This document shows, piece after piece, positions 23,747 through 33,112 of a stretch of 64,000 nt of DNA. The notes under the pieces were generated by a model. The model saw only the letters and a list, made by a program, of their open reading frames with translations. It did not search any database and was not told where the DNA came from. A program made the translations under genes and the position numbers. Location of the stretch: contig NZ_CP114598.1 of assembly GCF_030848305.1 (NCBI RefSeq), forward strand, positions 744,001 through 808,000, in the 5' to 3' direction. Source of the stretch: Akkermansia muciniphila. Its GTDB lineage: Bacteria; Verrucomicrobiota; Verrucomicrobiia; Verrucomicrobiales; Akkermansiaceae. The stretch's first letter is position 1; every line of letters begins with the position of its first letter.

Positions 23747-24994
23747 ATGAAAGTTGATACTATTAAGGGAAGTTCCTATGTAATGACCTGTACAAAAGCT
23801 TGTACTGTAAGCGCCATTTTCAATTCCGGAGAGACGTCCATGCTTATTCTGGAAGCAGAGAAAAAAGGGCAATACGGTTTTGCGGCCCCGACGGACACCA
23901 TAGAAGTATCCGATGAAGACGCTTTGATCACCCAGGTTTTCAAAACAGCCGTTCCAGGGCTGCCGGGCCAGAACGGCATCAGGCAAGGAGAAAATGCCGA
24001 ATTAAAAAACCTGACGGCGGAATCCGGCACTTTTACGGGGACCGTCAACGCCAACGGCGGCATTAATATCCCGCTTGCCGTGGGGGCGGCAACAGATATG
24101 TCAGCGGTCAACCGCCTGTACGCCGCCGGGCTGGCCGCCGTGACGGACGCTTTTTCCGTCAGGTGTTATCCGCTCCCGGCGGATTGCTCGTCTTCCAACG
24201 GGACGGTTTTCAAAACAGACAAGGAACCCAATTCCCTTTATTTCAATGTTCCTCCCAATTCCTCTTTTACCGTGAAATGCGGCCTCGTGACCAACGCGAG
24301 ACCCATGCACAATTATTCCAGCATCCGGGGGTGGGTGGCTCCGGTGCGCCTGCCTTCCGTCAGCGCTAAATTCACGGCCAGGTTCGGACAGATGACGACG
24401 ATTGCGCGCATGGGACGGGACAGGGACGCGTTTACGCTGGTGCCGGATCAGGCGGCGGGCGGATATAAGATTGGGGAGATTATTGACATTACGTTTGATC
24501 ATGTCCGGGATGCAGCCGCAGGGGGGTATCATATTCGTGTCCGGGAGATTTATTATTCCAATGCCGAGCAGAAATGGAAGATGAAGACGACGCAGGCCCT
24601 CGCGCCGGAGCCGTCTATCAATTCCGGTTATCCCGTCTGCGTGTACGCGGTGGTTTACGAGCAATACCAGGACGGGGGATACGATACCGAAGACAGGGGA
24701 GCGTTATGGCTGCTGCATGGCGGGAATTCCACCCGCGGCTGCGTCAAGATCGCTACGGTGAAGGGGGTTCATTGCTTTGAGAGTATTTATCCCTTTTCCG
24801 GATACTATCTCGATATGGAGAATGCCAATAGCTGGGCTCTGTCCGGAGCTTTCCTTCCGGCGACGATGCACTTGCATTGCAATAACGTCAATCCGGCTTA
24901 TTACGGGTTTTCCTCCATGGAGAGCAATATCATTGTCTCCGAGGCGGTGGAGGATTTTGTTGACCCGGAAGCCGAAACGGCTACCGAAGAATGA
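23747..24994 (+). CDS. Uncharacterised 415-residue protein with tail-fibre-like central segment
   Basis: I do not recognise a named family. The first 60 residues are beta-rich (SSYVMTCTKACTVSAIFN). Residues about 70-115 have the look of phage tail-fibre or appendage shafts: a PGLPGQNG collagen-like turn, then GENAELKNLTAESGTFTGTV and VNANGGINIP. The C-terminal 270 residues are beta-rich with several Cys. There is no signal peptide. It lies among glycan genes and decayed pieces rather than phage structural genes. It could be a receptor-binding or surface-display protein acquired from a phage. Composition is normal for the region. Confidence 0.45.
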   Translation: MKVDTIKGSSYVMTCTKACTVSAIFNSGETSMLILEAEKKGQYGFAAPTDTIEVSDEDALITQVFKTAVPGLPGQNGIRQGENAELKNLTAESGTFTGTVNANGGINIPLAVGAATDMSAVNRLYAAGLAAVTDAFSVRCYPLPADCSSSNGTVFKTDKEPNSLYFNVPPNSSFTVKCGLVTNARPMHNYSSIRGWVAPVRLPSVSAKFTARFGQMTTIARMGRDRDAFTLVPDQAAGGYKIGEIIDITFDHVRDAAAGGYHIRVREIYYSNAEQKWKMKTTQALAPEPSINSGYPVCVYAVVYEQYQDGGYDTEDRGALWLLHGGNSTRGCVKIATVKGVHCFESIYPFSGYYLDMENANSWALSGAFLPATMHLHCNNVNPAYYGFSSMESNIIVSEAVEDFVDPEAETATEE

Positions 24995-25050
24995 GCATGA
25001 ATAACGCAACGTTCCCCTTCCTGCTGCCGGCAACGCCTCTACGTCCCTAT

Positions 25051-26610
25051 TCAATTTTTCTTCCGCCACGGCAACCGGGTTTCCACAATCGCCACCGCGC
25101 GGTGCGCCATGCCGCGCATGCCCTGCGTACCGCAATACATTAAAAGAACCGTCACTCCGCCATAGGAGACGGCCATGAGAAAGGCGCATAAAAACCAGGA
25201 GAAGAAAGATGCGGAAGGCTGCAGAGGAACGAATTTCCAGATCCAGTCCATGAACACGGCCGAAATCGAAACCAGCGCCAGCTGGTAACCGAACTGGAAC
25301 CAGTAACTCATCACATTTTTTCTGAATCCCCAGTTATACAGCATGAAGGGCTTCCATATGCCCACAATAAGTATCAGGCTGGAGACTCCCCCCAACAGAA
25401 CGCCGGGTAATCCCCATAAGTAACCTCCGATGATCGCCACGGAAATGTTGATCACGCTTTCCGCAAGAGGAGCCCACACATCCCAAAACAAACCGTAACC
25501 GTATAAAAACTGATCCACAACCCCCCGCGTAATGGTGATGAACAGCCTGATGACAAGCAACAGCATGATTTCCCGGGGAAGGATATATTCCGCCCCCAGC
25601 CAAAGCGTGATGAATGGCTCCAGAAGCTGGTAAAGGGGGAAACATACCGTGCCGGCAATCAGCATGCGCAGGGAAAACAGCTCACTAAACACTTTGCGGA
25701 TTTTTCCCTCATTTCCCTCCGCAATCAAGTTGCCCACACTGGCTTCCGTACTGCCGAGCAGATTATTGACCAGAAGGTGCAGTTTATCCACAATGGTGGA
25801 ATAGTTGCCGAAATAGGCCGCCATCTGGAGGGAAACAAAGGCATATACCAGAAACGGCGTCATCTGAAACTGGAAAAAGCTTCCCAGCCGATGCATAAAC
25901 AGCTGCTTGGTGTATTTAGTGACTTCAGGATATTTTTTGAACAGTTCCTTCCCCAGGGCCACATTGCTTTTCAGCCAGGGATATACCTGATTGATCTTCC
26001 AATTCAGGATGAAGGAGTAAATAATGCCGAAGAACAGTTCTATCCCTATCCATAGATAATAGCTTCCCGTATACCATGCTGACAGCATCTGGCATATGAT
26101 TTTGATGATGGATGCCGTCTGGAAATAAAACGCCACCACGTAATTCCTCTGGTCCGCTCCCAAAAGGGTCTGCCTGTAGTTGGCGAAATACCCGATCAGG
26201 GAAGAGGCCAGAAAGGAATAATAAGCAAAATAGATGATTCCATAGGAAAAGCCCGTGGAAGGGAAAATAACCGGGAGGAAACAGGAAAGCGCTACTCCAG
26301 CCGCGATGATCAGCCGCCCTATCCACCGGTACATGTATCCCAGCACGGAGATAATTTCATTAATCCTGGTTTCATCATGCTCAAAGATAGGCTTGTAAAG
26401 CACATACCCGATAGCCGTGCTTATGCCAAGTTCCGCCAAATTGAGGAAATTCAGCAGACTCATTAATGTTCCCGTCAAACCGACAAAATCGGCACCCAGG
26501 CAATTCAAGAATATTTTCCTTGAAAAAAAAGAAATGAGAAGAATCAAAACATAAAAAATGAGATTGACCCTGGCGTTCAACAGGCTTTTCTTTACGCGGG
26601 ATTCTTCCAT
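25051..26610 (-). CDS. Polysaccharide flippase (Wzx/MATE-like, MOP superfamily)
   Basis: A 519-residue integral membrane protein with about 12 to 14 hydrophobic helices evenly spread. It moves lipid-linked glycan units across the inner membrane. Typical features are the amphipathic N-terminal helix followed by NLIFYVLILLISFFSRKIFL, the AELGISTAIGYVLYKPIF loop common to Wzx-like proteins, and a central cytoplasmic loop with KYPEVTKYTKQLFMHRLG. The ATG at 26610 is followed directly by the amphipathic region. It is encoded opposite to the downstream glycosyltransferases, with a 310-bp divergent space between them. No polymerase (Wzy) gene is visible nearby. Confidence 0.88.
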   Translation of the reverse strand: MEESRVKKSLLNARVNLIFYVLILLISFFSRKIFLNCLGADFVGLTGTLMSLLNFLNLAELGISTAIGYVLYKPIFEHDETRINEIISVLGYMYRWIGRLIIAAGVALSCFLPVIFPSTGFSYGIIYFAYYSFLASSLIGYFANYRQTLLGADQRNYVVAFYFQTASIIKIICQMLSAWYTGSYYLWIGIELFFGIIYSFILNWKINQVYPWLKSNVALGKELFKKYPEVTKYTKQLFMHRLGSFFQFQMTPFLVYAFVSLQMAAYFGNYSTIVDKLHLLVNNLLGSTEASVGNLIAEGNEGKIRKVFSELFSLRMLIAGTVCFPLYQLLEPFITLWLGAEYILPREIMLLLVIRLFITITRGVVDQFLYGYGLFWDVWAPLAESVINISVAIIGGYLWGLPGVLLGGVSSLILIVGIWKPFMLYNWGFRKNVMSYWFQFGYQLALVSISAVFMDWIWKFVPLQPSASFFSWFLCAFLMAVSYGGVTVLLMYCGTQGMRGMAHRAVAIVETRLPWRKKN

Positions 26611-26923
26611 ATTATTTATTCCATCAATTTCATCCTTTCCCGGGAAAAGTTAAAAATACCTGTTTTATTGATAACCGGATTATTTATTCAACCGGCAATA
26701 CGCCAACGGGATATTGCCGGCCATACGGGTACGGAAAGCGGTGCCAATCTAACACAACATTCTGCTGCATCAATATCTTTTTATGAAGCCCCGGCCAACA
26801 GGCCTTCACAGGGAATAGAAACCGGACAAAATCGTCCGGTCCCATGCAGACTCCTTATCCGATCACCGGAAAAAAACAAATTCCTCATTTTTACAGGGCC
26901 ATGATCCGGAACAGTTCCATAAA
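26611..26923. promoter_or_regulatory. Divergent region of the glycan cluster with a short hairpin
   Basis: About 310 bp between the flippase and glycosyltransferase genes. It contains a perfect 7-bp hairpin (ACCGGAC 26821-26827 with GTCCGGT 26834-26840) without a T run, possibly an operator. I could not fix promoters. Confidence 0.35.
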
Positions 26924-28189
26924 GTGTCCTTGTTTTATTTCTTCTTTTCATCTACATTACCGCCCGTGAGCAAGGGCAGGATTCTCATCGTTACATATGT
27001 TTTTCCTCCGGAAGAAGGAGGCGTGGGCATGGCTGCCTATGAGATGGCCCGCAGCCTGAACTCCCTGGGCTGGGACATCCATGTCCTCACGCGCCCTCTG
27101 GATTCACCGGAGGATTCTTTCCGCTCCCGCCCATACAGCCCTCTCACCACCCTGCCGGACACCCTGACTAAGAACAGAGCCCGCTTAAGGGAATATCTGA
27201 ACGGGTTTCTGGAAGATTTCCGGCCGGATGTTATTATCTACCACTCCTGGGCGGATTGGTGCCGGGAAGAATTGCTGGACGCGGCACGGGATTCAGGCAT
27301 TCCATTTTTCCTCCGCTCCCATGGAACAGCCACCAATTTCCATTCTTTTTTCCGCCTTAACTACCCTCCTTTTTTCGGTCTGAAAAAATGGCTCTGCTCC
27401 TTTTTCCAAATACGCAGGAATATCCTCAACGTATGCCGGAAATCACCTCTAAACCGCCTCGTTTTTCTCGACCCTTACGGAACACTTTTCAAAAGCTTTG
27501 ATTATTATTACGCATCCAGACGCAAACTTTCCAATTATTCCTGCATTCCCAACACCTTCCCGGCTCTGAAAAGAACCGCTCCTTTTTTCCGGGAAAAATA
27601 CGGACTTTCCTCCACCCCCGTTTTCACCTGCCCCGCCAGCGCCAGCATGAGGAAACGGCAGCTTCTCTTCATCCGCCATGTGAAACGCACCCATCTTCAG
27701 CAGATCACGTTTCTTTTTCTCATTCCCCAGCGCAATTCCTATGCGGAACAAATGGAACAGGCCATCGGGGATGATCCCAGATTCAGGATTCTCTACAGGC
27801 TCCCGCGTCCGGAGGTAGAAGCCGCCATTACGGAAAGCCATGCCGTTTTTCTTTACTCCTTCCAGGAACAGCAACCCCTCTCCATTCTGGAGGCGATGTC
27901 ATGCGGCGTTCCCTGGTTCGCTCCGGATGCAGGAGCCCTTTCCACCCTGGAAGGGGGAATCGTCCTGAAAAACGCATCCCCCTCCGCGCTGGAAAAAGCT
28001 GTGGAATCGCTGACGGACGAAACAACACGGGAAACACTGGGACGTAAGGGCCTCCGGCAATGGGAAGCCCGTTACGCCCCCGACGCAGTAAACAGGAAGT
28101 GGGAGGAACTGCTTTTTTCCTCCATCCGTCCGGGAGAAAAGTCTCCGTTCGCGTCCTCCATCGTTCCGGACCATTTATCCACCTGCTAA
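26924..28189 (+). CDS. Glycosyltransferase, GT4-type (GT-B fold)
   Basis: A 421-residue enzyme of the glycogen-synthase-like GT4 class. The N-terminal Rossmann half starts ILIVTYVFPPEEGGVGMAAY, including the glycine-rich acceptor loop. The C-terminal half has the donor-binding stretch FLYSFQEQQPLSILEAMSCG, with the E-x7-E type arrangement, and a GRKGLRQWEARY tail. Start is uncertain: GTG at 26924, or GTG at 26966 (VSKGRILIV), which places the first strand nearer the start as in most members. The next gene begins 24 bp after the stop, so the run to 31846 is probably one operon. Donor and acceptor sugars cannot be told. Confidence 0.87.
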   Translation: MSLFYFFFSSTLPPVSKGRILIVTYVFPPEEGGVGMAAYEMARSLNSLGWDIHVLTRPLDSPEDSFRSRPYSPLTTLPDTLTKNRARLREYLNGFLEDFRPDVIIYHSWADWCREELLDAARDSGIPFFLRSHGTATNFHSFFRLNYPPFFGLKKWLCSFFQIRRNILNVCRKSPLNRLVFLDPYGTLFKSFDYYYASRRKLSNYSCIPNTFPALKRTAPFFREKYGLSSTPVFTCPASASMRKRQLLFIRHVKRTHLQQITFLFLIPQRNSYAEQMEQAIGDDPRFRILYRLPRPEVEAAITESHAVFLYSFQEQQPLSILEAMSCGVPWFAPDAGALSTLEGGIVLKNASPSALEKAVESLTDETTRETLGRKGLRQWEARYAPDAVNRKWEELLFSSIRPGEKSPFASSIVPDHLSTC

Positions 28190-28213
28190 CCCCTTGCCCC
28201 TTTTTCCCAATCC

Positions 28214-29359
28214 ATGACGCCCAAACGCCCCCGTCCCGTATTAGCCATAGCAGCGGATCTCCCTCTGGGCCGGCTGCTGACGTCTTTCCGCAACAAGGAC
28301 CGGCGTGCGATTCCCTGGATTTTTTCCCTTTTCCATGCTCTGGAATCTCAGGAAGATTTTGACATCCACTGGATTACTCTCAGCAAAGCCGTTTCCGCCG
28401 CGGAAACTATCCGGATGCGCAACCAGACCATCCATATTCTTCCCCTGGGCAGCATGGGCAAAAATATCCTGACGGCCCATTTCCTGACCGTCCGGAGAAT
28501 ACGCAAGACCCTGAACGATATCCAGCCGGACCTCCTGCACGTATGGGGCGTGGAGCAGGCTTACGCTCTGGCGGGGATTGCTTTCCGGGGAAAGAAGCTC
28601 CTTTCCTACCAGGGGGCCCTCACCGCCTACTGCCAGCGCGCTCCGCAGGCCTTCCTCCTCCATATGCAGGCCCTTTGGGAACGCATGGCCGTCAAACATT
28701 ATGATCTTATCACGTGCGAATCCCCCTGGGCATGCGACCGCGTTGCGGAAATTGCCCCCCAGGCCCGCCTGTCCTGCATGGAATACGGCGTGGAACCTTC
28801 CTTTTACCATCTTGACAGAAGCCCGTCTCCAGAACCTTCCTGCCTCTTTGCCGGAACCATTTACGAACTGAAGGGCATCTCCTATCTGGTGGAGGCCTTC
28901 ACGCATCCGTCCCTTTCCCATGTCCAGCTGTTCGTGGCGGGCAACGGCGCCCTCAGGGAAAGGCTGGAAGCCCGGTCCACCCCCAATATCCACTGGCTGG
29001 GCGGCATTTCCCGCGAAGAACTCCAGCAGCGCCTCTCCACGGCGTGGTTCCTGGTGCATCCCACCCTGGGGGATTGCTGCCCCAATATCGTGAAGGAGGC
29101 AAGAGTCATGGGCCTTCCGGTAATCACCACGGAAGAAGGCGGGCAGACTCAATATGTCCAGGACGGCGTATCCGGCTATATTGTCCCGGTCCGCAACAGC
29201 GACGCCATCAGGGAGGCCGCGCAGAAACTTTCAGCCAGCCTGGATAAGGCCATGTCCATGGGAATGGAGCGGCATCAGGAATGCCGCCGCCTGCTGGACG
29301 TAAAGCAGACAGTAACCGGGTGCCTGTCACGTTATCATACCATGCTGTATTCACGCTGA
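28214..29359 (+). CDS. Glycosyltransferase, GT4-type
   Basis: A 381-residue GT-B enzyme. The N-terminal domain contains PDLLHVWGVEQAYALAG, with the His typical of acceptor-side active sites. The C-terminal domain has CLFAGTIYELKGISYLVEAF, GNGALRERLEA, NIHWLGGISREELQQRLS and the donor motif HPTLGDCCPNIVKEARVMG, with the family's E-x7-E spacing partly changed. It is followed by EGGQTQYVQDGVSGYIV, the usual signature near the end. Its stop TGA overlaps the next ATG by one base, showing translational coupling within the glycan operon. Confidence 0.9.
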   Translation: MTPKRPRPVLAIAADLPLGRLLTSFRNKDRRAIPWIFSLFHALESQEDFDIHWITLSKAVSAAETIRMRNQTIHILPLGSMGKNILTAHFLTVRRIRKTLNDIQPDLLHVWGVEQAYALAGIAFRGKKLLSYQGALTAYCQRAPQAFLLHMQALWERMAVKHYDLITCESPWACDRVAEIAPQARLSCMEYGVEPSFYHLDRSPSPEPSCLFAGTIYELKGISYLVEAFTHPSLSHVQLFVAGNGALRERLEARSTPNIHWLGGISREELQQRLSTAWFLVHPTLGDCCPNIVKEARVMGLPVITTEEGGQTQYVQDGVSGYIVPVRNSDAIREAAQKLSASLDKAMSMGMERHQECRRLLDVKQTVTGCLSRYHTMLYSR

Positions 29360-29976
29360 TGAAATTATTCCTTATCCATCTGCTTTCAGGAATAGGACGT
29401 CTGCTGCTCAGGCTCAAGGGGGTGCGCACCGGAACGGGCGTCATTCTTTCCGGGCTTCCCCTCATTAAAAAATTCCCGGGAGCGTCCATCACCATCGGCA
29501 ACGGAGTCACCATCCACTCCCTGACCCGGATGAATCCGGTACTTTCCCATCACACCTGCCTAGCCGCCCTTTCCAATCAGGCAAGCATCATTCTGGAGGA
29601 CGGCTGCGGCATCAGCGGAGCCGCCCTGGTCTGCGTCAACGGCATCCGCATCGGACGCCACACGCTGATAGGAGCGGACGCGCTGATTCTGGACAACGAC
29701 ATGCACTATCCCCGGAGCGGCTCCAGGTGGGGATCAACTCTGGGGCAGCCCGAACAGGGGCAGCCCATTTCCATCGGGGAAGGATGCTTCATCGGAGCCA
29801 GGGCCACCATTTTGAAAGGAGTCACCATCGGCTCCGGCTCCGTAGTCGCCGCAGGAGCCGTCGTCACCCGGGATGTGCCTCCCGGCTGCCTGGCCATCGG
29901 AAATCCCGCAGTAAATAAACCGCTCCCCGAACGTCTCAAACATCCCCGGGAAACACAACAAGCCATCTGCCCTTGA
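29359..29976 (+). CDS. Hexapeptide-repeat (LbH) acyltransferase
   Basis: A 205-residue left-handed beta-helix enzyme that probably O-acetylates a sugar of the surface glycan. After a hydrophobic N-terminal helix (LFLIHLLSGIGRLLLRL), the repeats are read as runs of [ILV]-G-x4: ITIGNGVTI, IILEDGCGISG, IRIGRHTLIGADALI, ISIGEGCFIGARATI, VTIGSGSVVAAGAVVT. DNDMHYP contains the His expected at the active site. It ends with DVPPGCLAIGNPA, the standard CoA-side loop of the CatB/WbbJ group. The start is fixed by the one-base overlap with the previous gene. Confidence 0.92.
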   Translation: MKLFLIHLLSGIGRLLLRLKGVRTGTGVILSGLPLIKKFPGASITIGNGVTIHSLTRMNPVLSHHTCLAALSNQASIILEDGCGISGAALVCVNGIRIGRHTLIGADALILDNDMHYPRSGSRWGSTLGQPEQGQPISIGEGCFIGARATILKGVTIGSGSVVAAGAVVTRDVPPGCLAIGNPAVNKPLPERLKHPRETQQAICP

Positions 29977-30022
29977 GCATTTCCCCTGCCTGCCTCAGGG
30001 GGCTCCAAAGGCAGACTCTTTC

Positions 30023-31125
30023 ATGACACCGCAAAATCCTACAATTTTATTACCCTCATCCCGGGAACATTGGATTGACATATCCCGATTCCTCGCGGCA
30101 TGCCTGATTGTATGCGTCCACGCGCCGGCCTTTTCTTTCGCCAGCCTGTTCCAGCTTCCGGTTTTCAACGGCCGCGTGGCATTTTTCCTGATTCTGGCAG
30201 GTTATTTCATGGGCCGGAATAATTCCTGGAAAAAAGCGTTCAAACGGGGTTATACGCTTCTCATTCCCTTTCTGTTCTGGAATGTAGTCATCTCTTTCCT
30301 CCATCCGGGAATCATGAATATGGAATTGCCGGAATACTTATGCAATCTTGTAGGCTTCCGCTCCCTTTTCACTCCCGATTTTATTCCTTTTTCCATCAAT
30401 GAATTGACGGGAGAGCCCTTTTCCCCGCCCACATGGTTTTTGAGGGATATTATTCTCTGCTCCCTCATTTCCCCATCCTGCTGAAATTGAAATATCCGGT
30501 TTTTGTCCTGATCCTGATTTGCTTCAGCACGGACTGGCTCCAATACCCCGTGCCGTCCAACAAAATCACTCTTGCTCCATTCACTGTCTCCCTGTTCAGC
30601 CTGGGCCTTTTCCTGTCTTCCATCAAACTGGCTGAAGTAAAACACTTTTACAAAAATTCCTTTACTCCCTTCGTCCTGCTCGCCGTAGGCGCCGGGTTTC
30701 TGCTCAGCATCACCAACTATTTAAGCGTCTGCCAGAATAACCCAGAATGGAACATGCACAAAATACTGGCATCTTATGGAGTATGGAACATCTCCTGGCC
30801 GGCTGTCCATTTGAATTCCCTCTGCCCTGTCTTCGGGGCGCTTCTTCTCATGGCCCTTGGAATCTGGCTGGAAAAGAAAATTCCCGTCGCCAGAAAGCTG
30901 TCCAACTATGCTCCCGCCTGTTTCCTGATATTCGTTCTTCATTACCCTTTAATCATGTTGATCCCCACCCATATTTGGAAACAATCCTTTTTCGCTCCCT
31001 TTGTATTAATCCCCGCCATCATTTTCCTTATCGTCGCATTCTACCTTTTCCTGAGAAAACTCTTCCCGGCCTGTCTGCCCTATGTCGCCAACGACCGCAT
31101 CACCCATGTTCCCAAAAAAAATTAA
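30023..31125 (+). pseudogene. Membrane acyltransferase 3 family, split by a one-base frameshift
   Basis: The first frame (30023-30484) holds the family opening REHWIDISRFLAACLIVCVH, with the usual early H residue, then NGRVAFFLILAGYF and the helix KKAFKRGYTLLIPFLFWN. It ends at a premature TGA right after PTWFLRDIILCSLIS. The second frame (to 31125) continues the protein as ILLKLKYPVFVLIL and further helices up to the C-terminus. Adding one C to the CCCC at 30471-30474 restores LISPILLKLKYP and a single protein of about 367 residues with about ten helices. It is either a recent loss of function, a slippage switch in a short C run, or a sequencing error. The family O-acylates surface sugars. 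Confidence 0.82.
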
Positions 31126-31846
31126 GGCCTGTATTCTCTTTTTTCTTTTAACCGTTCCGGCCGCATTAGGCGCCGTCTGGTGCGCCAAACACGCCTACCG
31201 TTACCATTTGGCTGTCCATCCCCTGCCCTATTCCCCGGAACAGGGCGCCCTGCTGGAAAAACACCGGCAGGACAAACGCAACGCCCGGCTGAATCCCCAT
31301 GCCCCCGTGTTGTTCCTGGGCTCCTCCACCATGGAATTCTGGCTGAGAGAAGGGAAACGTTCCTGGGAAACCTGGTTTTCCCCTCTGGGATGCCTCAACC
31401 TGGGAACCAGAAGCGAGACCACGGGCAACCTGCTCTGGCGCATCAATGACGGCCTGACAAGCCCGCTGACTCCCAAAATAATCGTCCTGTATTCGGGAGT
31501 CAACAATCTGGGAGTGCAAAAAAGCCTGGGATGGACGGCTTTTCAGGGAAACGTGGCCATCGTCAAAAAAATCAGGGAGATTTACAGCCCGGAGACGACC
31601 GCCATCATTGTCATTCCCCCGCTTATCGCGCAAAAAGGGTCGCGCATGGAAACCTTCAGAAATTGTCTGCTCCAACACGACTTTGGAAAAAATGTCCATG
31701 TCCTCCCCCTTCATTTCTTCCTTCCGGGAAAGGATGCCAGCCTTTATACTTGGGACGGCCTTCATCTCAACGCCCTGGGATATGAAGCCATCTCGCCTCC
31801 GCTTTTCCGCTTCCTCCAACAGCTTTTAAGCAGGAGCAGTCTTTAG
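31106..31846 (+). CDS. SGNH/GDSL-type hydrolase, membrane-anchored or secreted
   Basis: A 246-residue protein from the ATG at 31106 (254 if the ATG at 31082 is used). Its N-terminal hydrophobic segment (CILFFLLTVPAALGAVW) would act as signal or anchor. The SGNH residues are visible: nucleophile Ser in FLGSSTMEFW, Gly in LNLGTRSETT, Asn in YSGVNNLG and the Asp-x2-His pair in TWDGLHLNALGY. Members deacylate or deacetylate carbohydrates and lipids. It overlaps the end of the broken acyltransferase, so it may remove the group that enzyme would add. Substrate is unknown. Confidence 0.85.
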   Translation: MFPKKIKACILFFLLTVPAALGAVWCAKHAYRYHLAVHPLPYSPEQGALLEKHRQDKRNARLNPHAPVLFLGSSTMEFWLREGKRSWETWFSPLGCLNLGTRSETTGNLLWRINDGLTSPLTPKIIVLYSGVNNLGVQKSLGWTAFQGNVAIVKKIREIYSPETTAIIVIPPLIAQKGSRMETFRNCLLQHDFGKNVHVLPLHFFLPGKDASLYTWDGLHLNALGYEAISPPLFRFLQQLLSRSSL

Positions 31847-31890
31847 GGCCTCACAAAAACAACAAGCTCTATCCGTCATCACTCCATGTT

Positions 31891-32835
31891 ATGATTGAAC
31901 CTTTTCCACCCAATCAGGCAGCATTTCCCATGACCCTGTTCCTGGCAGGTCCCACCGGGTCGGGGAAATCCGCGGCAGCCGTGGAACTGGCGGAGATGCT
32001 GGACGCAGAAATTGTCAGTTCCGACGCTTACCAGGTGTACCGGGAAATGCCCATCCTGACGGCGGCGCCTTCCCCGGCGGACCGGGAACGGGTTCCCCAC
32101 CACATGGTTTCCATTATTCCCGTCCAAAGGAACTGGAATGCCACGGAACACTACCACCGCGCCATGCGCTGCATGGAAGAAATCCGCGCACGCGGGAAAA
32201 TAGCCATCGTCACGGGAGGTTCCGGCCTGTACTTTAAATTCCTCTCCCACGGCCTGTCGGAAGCGCCACCGGGGGACGCTGCTCTCCGCGCCTCGTTCGC
32301 GGACTGTTCCACGGAAGCGCTATACGCCAGGCTTTCTTCCCTGGACCCGGAAGGAGCGGCCTCGACGGATGCCGCCAACCGGCGTTATGTGGAACGCAAT
32401 CTGGAAATCGTCCTTGCCGGAGGGAAACCTCTTTCCTTCTGGAAGAGGAACTGGCTGGCCCCGCCACGCGGACCCGGCTGGGTCATCAGCAGGGATGTTC
32501 CTGAACTGGACGGAAGAATCGCCCGCCGTGCCGCACGCATGATGCAGGAGGGCGCGGTGGAGGAAGCGGCTTCCCTCGGCCCATGCTCCGCCACAGCGGA
32601 ACGCACCCTGGGCCTGGCATTGATACGAAGCATGCTGCGCGGGGAAATCTCCCGTGAAAACTGCCAGATCCAGCTGGCCCTCGCCACCCGGCAATACGCC
32701 AAACGGCAGCGCACCTGGCTGAAACGCGAACAATGGCTCCGGAAACTTCCGGCTTTCCCTTCCGACTCTCCCCGGGTTCTTGCAGAACGCATCATGAAGG
32801 AACTGGAATCTTCACCCTCTTTCATACGCCGTTAA
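31891..32835 (+). CDS. miaA: tRNA dimethylallyltransferase
   Basis: Adds a dimethylallyl group to N6 of A37 in tRNAs that read UNN codons. The 314 residues match the family. Seen: P-loop LAGPTGSGKSAAA, the SSDAYQVYREM motif (usually DSxQxY; the Asp and Gln are kept), VTGGSGLYFKF, and the C-terminal ATRQYAKRQRTWLKRE region that clasps the anticodon loop. It starts 45 bp after the SGNH gene. mnmA follows after about 280 bp and then mnmE, so three anticodon-loop modification genes are grouped. Confidence 0.94.
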   Translation: MIEPFPPNQAAFPMTLFLAGPTGSGKSAAAVELAEMLDAEIVSSDAYQVYREMPILTAAPSPADRERVPHHMVSIIPVQRNWNATEHYHRAMRCMEEIRARGKIAIVTGGSGLYFKFLSHGLSEAPPGDAALRASFADCSTEALYARLSSLDPEGAASTDAANRRYVERNLEIVLAGGKPLSFWKRNWLAPPRGPGWVISRDVPELDGRIARRAARMMQEGAVEEAASLGPCSATAERTLGLALIRSMLRGEISRENCQIQLALATRQYAKRQRTWLKREQWLRKLPAFPSDSPRVLAERIMKELESSPSFIRR

Positions 32836-33112
32836 ATATCCGGAACCGTCCCACAGCGGGAAAAATGCCAGACGCCATTCATAACGCACGCCGCCACGAA
32901 CCATGGGCACAGGATACGCATGGCAGATTGAGCTTACGCCGCCCGCTAAAAAGTCAAAGATCTGTCGAAAGCTTCGTTGAATAACCAAGCCAGGATGCCT
33001 GTCTTCCGCGCTTTTTGTCTTGGCTTACGGAAACATCTTTGGTTTACAGGGGCAGGCGGCAAAACTTTTCTCAAAGCGGTCCGCCCTATCACCCCATATT
33101 TTTTCCAGCATC

